Shown here one piece after another: positions 6,896 to 10,290 of a DNA stretch of 10,290 nt. The notes beneath the pieces are model-generated. The model was not told the origin of the DNA. It worked only from the letters and a program-made list of their open reading frames with translations, and made no database searches. Source of the DNA: Pseudomonadota bacterium. Its GTDB lineage: Bacteria; Pseudomonadota; Gammaproteobacteria; SZUA-229. The stretch is from contig JADFWF010000114.1 of NCBI GenBank assembly GCA_015222965.1, forward strand, positions 1-10,290. Direction: 5' to 3'. A program made the position numbers and the translations under genes. Position 1 is the stretch's first letter; each line of letters starts with the position of its first letter.

Positions 6896-7977
6896 TGTTT
6901 TTGACATTAGCTGAATATCTACAACAATATGAAAGCGGTTTTTCCGTTTTTCAATATATTACTTTACGCGCCATTTTTGGCACCATTACCGCACTGGTTT
7001 TATCCCTGGTGATCGGGCCAACCATGATACGTAAATTGTCCAGCTATAAGATAGGACAGCAGATACGTGATGATGGCCCGCAATCGCATCTCTCCAAAGC
7101 AGGTACGCCTACTATGGGCGGTGCTTTGATACTTGTCTCCATCGCGATCAGCACTCTGTTATGGGGCGACCTGTCCAGTGAAAAAATTTGGGTCGTCTTA
7201 GGTATCACCATGGCATTTGGATTGATCGGTGGTGTCGACGATTATAAAAAACTGGTTTATGGCAACGCCAAAGGCCTGTCTGCCAAAGCTAAATATTTCT
7301 GGCAGACCGTCTTCGGTTTTGCTGCAGCGTATTATATTTTTACCAGCGCGACAACGCCGGTCGAAACAACACTGATCGTTCCATTTCTGAAGGATGTGAT
7401 GTTTCCGCTGGGAGGCGGTTTTGTTGTGCTGACATACCTGGTGATCGTCGGCAGCAGTAATGCGGTAAATCTTACAGACGGTCTCGACGGTCTGGCGATC
7501 ATGCCTACGGTGATGGTAGCAGGTGCTCTCGGTGTGTTCGCTTATCTTACAGGCCACGCCACGTTTGCAAACTACCTTGGTATTCCCTATGTCTCTGGCG
7601 TTGGTGAACTAACTATTTTCTGTGGCGCACTGGTCGGCGCCGGTCTCGGTTTCTTATGGTTCAACACTTACCCTGCGATGGTATTCATGGGTGATGTCGG
7701 TGCTCTGGCATTAGGTGCGGCGTTGGGTGTGATCGCAGTTTATGTCAGGCAGGAGCTCGTGCTAGTCATCATGGGTGGGGTTTTCGTGATGGAAACTGTC
7801 TCGGTGATATTGCAGGTCGGCTCCTATAAGTTAACCGGTAAGCGGATATTTCGCATGGCGCCTATCCATCATCATTTTGAATTGAAAGGCTGGCCGGAGC
7901 CAAGGGTAATCGTGCGTTTCTGGATCATCACCGTAGTACTGGTGCTGATCGGTTTGGCTTCATTGAAAGTTAGATAG
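6895..7977 (+). CDS. mraY: Phospho-N-acetylmuramoyl-pentapeptide-transferase (MraY)
   Basis: MraY is the integral inner-membrane enzyme that transfers phospho-MurNAc-pentapeptide from the UDP precursor to undecaprenyl phosphate, making lipid I. The 360 aa product has exactly the E. coli length. The catalytic aspartates fall at D115-D116 (in GVDDYKKLV) and D267 (in [10 protein letters not shown]). The motifs [31 protein letters not shown] and the histidine triad H325-H327 in [20 protein letters not shown] are all intact. Many hydrophobic stretches of about 20 residues fit the family's ten membrane segments. The start follows GAGGGT and shares a base with the murF stop. After its TAG there is a 17 nt gap to murD, the longest intergenic gap in the cluster. 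Confidence in identity is very high. Confidence 0.99.
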   Translation: MFLTLAEYLQQYESGFSVFQYITLRAIFGTITALVLSLVIGPTMIRKLSSYKIGQQIRDDGPQSHLSKAGTPTMGGALILVSIAISTLLWGDLSSEKIWVVLGITMAFGLIGGVDDYKKLVYGNAKGLSAKAKYFWQTVFGFAAAYYIFTSATTPVETTLIVPFLKDVMFPLGGGFVVLTYLVIVGSSNAVNLTDGLDGLAIMPTVMVAGALGVFAYLTGHATFANYLGIPYVSGVGELTIFCGALVGAGLGFLWFNTYPAMVFMGDVGALALGAALGVIAVYVRQELVLVIMGGVFVMETVSVILQVGSYKLTGKRIFRMAPIHHHFELKGWPEPRVIVRFWIITVVLVLIGLASLKVR

Positions 7978-7994
7978 CACTTTTAGATAGAGAT

Positions 7995-9350
7995 ATGGGC
8001 GTATTAAATATAATGACTACGAAACCTGAACAAGCTGTTTATACACTGGTCGTCGGACTGGGTAAGACAGGTTTGTCTGTGGTGCGTTATCTGCACGCTT
8101 TAGGTGAAGCAGTTATCGTTGTCGATAGTCGTGATATTCCGCCTGGTCTCAATGTGTTAAAAAGTGAGTACGGTGATGTCGAGTTGCATACAGGTGCCTT
8201 CGATGTTTCATTGTTTACCAATGCGCATCGAATCATTGTCAGCCCGGGCGTCGCATTAGCAGAACCTGAACTGGTTGCTGCAAGGAAGAACAACATCGAG
8301 ATAATCGGTGATATAGATCTGTTTGCACACGAAGTAAAAGCGCCCGTCGTCGGTATAACGGGTTCGAATGGAAAATCGACTGTCACTACCTTGCTGGCGA
8401 TGATGGCATCGCAGTCAGGTCTGAAAACGGTAGCCAGTGGAAATATCGGCCTTCCGGTGCTGGATTCTCTGAGTGATGAAATCGGTCTGTACGTGCTCGA
8501 ACTATCAAGCTTTCAATTGGAGACACTGCAGAGTTTGCCGATGAAAGCGGCTGTGGTATTAAATATAAGCGCAGACCATCTGGATCGATATAAAGATCTG
8601 GCGGCTTATGCGATGAGCAAACAGGTCATCTATGAAAATGCCGATGTCCTGGTGGTAAATAAAGATGATGCGCTGGCAAGTCAGATAAATCATCCAGCAA
8701 GAAAAAGACTGTGTTTTACATCGGGTGTAGCTGCAGATAATGAGTTTGGTCTATGTGACATCGACCCGGTTAGCCTGTGTTTTGGTCAGCAGAAATTGAT
8801 CGCAGTTGATGATCTAAAAATCAAAGGCAAGCATAATATACAAAACGCGCTGGCAGCGCTTACGCTCGGTTATGCGATCGGTCTGTCGATAGAAGACATG
8901 ATCGTCGCTTTAAAACAGTTCAAAGGTTTGCCGCATCGTGCACAATTCGTCGCACAGATAGATGGCGTGAACTGGATCAATGATTCTAAGGCAACGAATG
9001 TGGGTGCGACGATTGCCGCACTTCTCGGTCTGCCGAACAAACATGTGCTGATCGCAGGCGGTATCGCAAAAGGCGCTGATTTCGCAGAACTGACTGAGAT
9101 TGTCAGGCAGAAATGTCGCGCAGTAATCTTGCTGGGTAAAGACGCTGAAAAAATCCAGTCCGTTATGCCTGAAGAAGTAACGGTCAAACGTGTCAACGAT
9201 ATGCAGTCTGCGGTAATCGCAGCGCAAGCATTGGCGCAACAGGGTGATAATGTCCTGCTGGCACCGGCCTGTGCCAGTTTTGATATGTTTGAAAACTTTG
9301 AGCAACGTGGTGATGTCTTCATACAGTCAGTGGAGGCATTGAAGTCATGA
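7995..9350 (+). CDS. murD: UDP-N-acetylmuramoylalanine--D-glutamate ligase
   Basis: MurD adds D-glutamate to UDP-MurNAc-L-Ala with ATP in the cytoplasm, the step before MurE. The product is 451 aa from ATG 7995, or 445 aa from ATG 8013 (E. coli 438). It has the N-terminal VVGLGKTGLS Rossmann motif, the ATP loop G123-S-N-G-K-S-T129, and ELSSFQLETL. NISADHLDRY follows, with Lys209 at the carbamylated-lysine position (numbered from 7995). The C-terminal WINDSKATNVGAT and APACASFDMFENFEQRGDVF are also present. Start choice is uncertain. Neither ATG has a good ribosome site: 7995 has only an AGAGAT-like run directly before it, and 8013 has GGGC about 12 nt upstream. Beginning at 8013 (MTTKPEQAV) would be closer to the family length. 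The stop overlaps ftsW as ATGA. Confidence 0.97.
   Translation: MGVLNIMTTKPEQAVYTLVVGLGKTGLSVVRYLHALGEAVIVVDSRDIPPGLNVLKSEYGDVELHTGAFDVSLFTNAHRIIVSPGVALAEPELVAARKNNIEIIGDIDLFAHEVKAPVVGITGSNGKSTVTTLLAMMASQSGLKTVASGNIGLPVLDSLSDEIGLYVLELSSFQLETLQSLPMKAAVVLNISADHLDRYKDLAAYAMSKQVIYENADVLVVNKDDALASQINHPARKRLCFTSGVAADNEFGLCDIDPVSLCFGQQKLIAVDDLKIKGKHNIQNALAALTLGYAIGLSIEDMIVALKQFKGLPHRAQFVAQIDGVNWINDSKATNVGATIAALLGLPNKHVLIAGGIAKGADFAELTEIVRQKCRAVILLGKDAEKIQSVMPEEVTVKRVNDMQSAVIAAQALAQQGDNVLLAPACASFDMFENFEQRGDVFIQSVEALKS
9331..9336 (+). promoter_or_regulatory. Shine-Dalgarno site of ftsW
   Basis: TGGAGG lies 10 nt before the ftsW ATG at 9347, within the last codons of murD. It is one of the clearest ribosome sites in the cluster and supports this start over the internal in-frame ATGs at 9359 and 9365. 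Confidence 0.65.
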
Positions 9351-10290
9351 ATCAGACGATGAACATGGCGGCTGAAAAACTTTCCGGCCTGACTTCGATT
9401 AGATCGACGCGAACTCAATTAGCCAACTGGTTTGGTATGAAGATCGATGCTGATGATCTTGATCCGGTTTTATTGATCGCTTTTATAGCGTTATTAACCA
9501 TCGGCGTCATCATGGTGGCATCCTCCTCTATCAGTATTGCCGACAGAAATTTTTCTAATCCGTTTTATTATCTGCAACGCCAATTAGTGTTCGTGGCCAT
9601 CGGATTGGTAGCAGCAATAAGTGTTTTCAGGATCCGGCTGGTGCAGTGGGAAAAATCCGGTATGGCGTTATTGATTTTTGCGCTTTTTTTACTGGTGCTG
9701 GTTTTGATTCCCGGTGTAGGAAAAACGGTGAATGGTAGTACACGCTGGTTGTCACTCGGTGTATTTAATCTGCAGGTTTCAGAACTGGTAAAACTATTCC
9801 TGGTTATCTATGTGGCAGGTTATCTCGTCCGTCACGGTGATGCAGTGCGTAATTCACTCATAGGCTTTCTTAAGCCGATGTTGATGGTTGGTCTGGCAGG
9901 GTTATTGTTACTGTTAGAGCCGGATTTTGGTGCAACGGTGGTAATCATGGGTACGGTATTAGCGATGACGTTTTTGGCTGGTGCACGGTTTATACAATTT
10001 ATCTCATTCGTATTAATTTTTGTCAGCGCTGCAGTCATGCTGGTGGTGACTTCACCATATCGCATGCAGCGCTTAACATCTTTTGCTAACCCGTGGGCAG
10101 ATCCTTTCGACAGTGGTTTTCAGTTGACACAATCATTGATCGCAGTCGGTACTGGTGGATGGTTCGGTACCGGTCTTGGTGGCAGCGTGCAAAAACTGTT
10201 TTATCTACCGGAGTCGCATACGGACTTTTTATTTGCCGTGTTATCAGAAGAACTGGGGTTCATAGGTGTGACCGTTGTCATTCTATTGTA
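9347..10290 (+). CDS. ftsW: Septal peptidoglycan glycosyltransferase FtsW, 3' end outside the window
   Basis: FtsW is the SEDS-family glycosyltransferase that polymerises lipid II at the septum in complex with FtsI. The frame stays open from ATG 9347 to the window end, giving 314 residues of a protein usually around 380-420. A cytoplasmic N-terminal tail of about 40 residues precedes the first membrane segment (LLIAFIALLTIGVIMVASSS). Family motifs seen include NGSTRWLSLG, LQVSELVKLF, L-E191-P-D-F-G-A-T, and N-P-W-A-D252-P-F-D-S-G-F-Q. Then come LIAVGTGGWFGTGLGGSVQK and YLP-E289-S-H-T-D-F294, followed by FAVLSEELGF. D252 lies in the loop region that carries the catalytic Asp in SEDS proteins; that assignment is from family knowledge. 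The start overlaps the murD stop as ATGA after TGGAGG. Truncation is only the window edge; no break was seen. Confidence 0.97.
   Translation, partial: MNQTMNMAAEKLSGLTSIRSTRTQLANWFGMKIDADDLDPVLLIAFIALLTIGVIMVASSSISIADRNFSNPFYYLQRQLVFVAIGLVAAISVFRIRLVQWEKSGMALLIFALFLLVLVLIPGVGKTVNGSTRWLSLGVFNLQVSELVKLFLVIYVAGYLVRHGDAVRNSLIGFLKPMLMVGLAGLLLLLEPDFGATVVIMGTVLAMTFLAGARFIQFISFVLIFVSAAVMLVVTSPYRMQRLTSFANPWADPFDSGFQLTQSLIAVGTGGWFGTGLGGSVQKLFYLPESHTDFLFAVLSEELGFIGVTVVILL

Noticed and set aside
726..9418. Minus-strand open frames of 60-182 codons lying inside the + strand genes
   Set aside because: Each lies wholly or almost wholly within a confidently identified + strand gene, shows low-complexity or atypical composition, and has no recognisable domain. 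They are antisense shadows, including the longest at 8870-9418 opposite murD and ftsW.
9832..10065. Minus-strand open frame of 77 codons opposite ftsW
   Set aside because: The + strand here encodes conserved FtsW motifs without interruption, and the minus-strand product has no recognisable features.
1..10290. Search for mobile elements, CRISPR repeats, toxin-antitoxin or defence genes
   Set aside because: The window is filled by housekeeping dcw genes in standard order with no transposase, recombinase, direct-repeat array, or foreign gene. I see no undescribed system here.

Overview
This window is a chromosomal segment of a Gram-negative bacterium, most likely a gammaproteobacterium. It holds the 3' end of the RNase P RNA gene followed by the first nine genes of the division and cell wall (dcw) cluster, all on the + strand: mraZ, rsmH, ftsL, ftsI, murE, murF, mraY, murD and ftsW (cut by the window end). 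The taxonomic call rests on four points. The proteins closely resemble their E. coli counterparts as I know them: MraZ is 152 aa, MraY is 360 aa with Asp at 115, 116 and 267, and FtsI is 591 aa. MurE carries the DNPR motif of meso-diaminopimelate ligases. The RNA has the bacterial type A RNase P 3' consensus. The rnpB-mraZ adjacency is also known in Pseudomonas. I cannot name a genus.

Layout. Positions 1-135 are the 3' part of rnpB. A hairpin plus T-run at 148-184 looks like its terminator. Positions 185-405 are AT-rich and non-coding, with two small palindromes sharing a TTAGCT core. A good sigma70-type promoter (TTGCAA, 17 bp, TATAGT) sits at 406-434. Immediately downstream, at the expected transcription start, are three GTGGGN boxes spaced exactly 10 bp apart (443, 453, 463), the arrangement expected of a MraZ operator. 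A leader of about 95 nt follows, then mraZ at 536.

From 536 to the end the genes are packed as one apparent operon. The junctions are: mraZ/rsmH 8 nt gap; rsmH/ftsL 4 nt overlap; ftsL/ftsI 4 nt overlap (GTGA); ftsI/murE 11 nt overlap; murE/murF 4 nt overlap; murF/mraY 1 nt overlap; mraY/murD 17 nt gap; murD/ftsW 4 nt overlap. There is no room for a terminator anywhere inside, which suggests co-transcription and translational coupling.

The genes work together as follows. MurE, MurF and MurD are cytoplasmic Mur ligases that build UDP-MurNAc-pentapeptide, and MraY transfers it to undecaprenyl phosphate to form lipid I. FtsW (glycosyltransferase) and FtsI (transpeptidase) form the septal peptidoglycan synthase, and FtsL is part of the FtsQLB regulatory subcomplex. 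RsmH methylates 16S rRNA, and MraZ probably autoregulates the operon.

I found no sign of a mobile element, CRISPR array, defence system or other undescribed system. The points worth a second look are modest: the clean MraZ operator with a possible degenerate fourth box, two unusual residues in MurE, the GTG start of ftsI, the absence of a visible Shine-Dalgarno sequence before rsmH, and unexplained palindromes upstream of the promoter.
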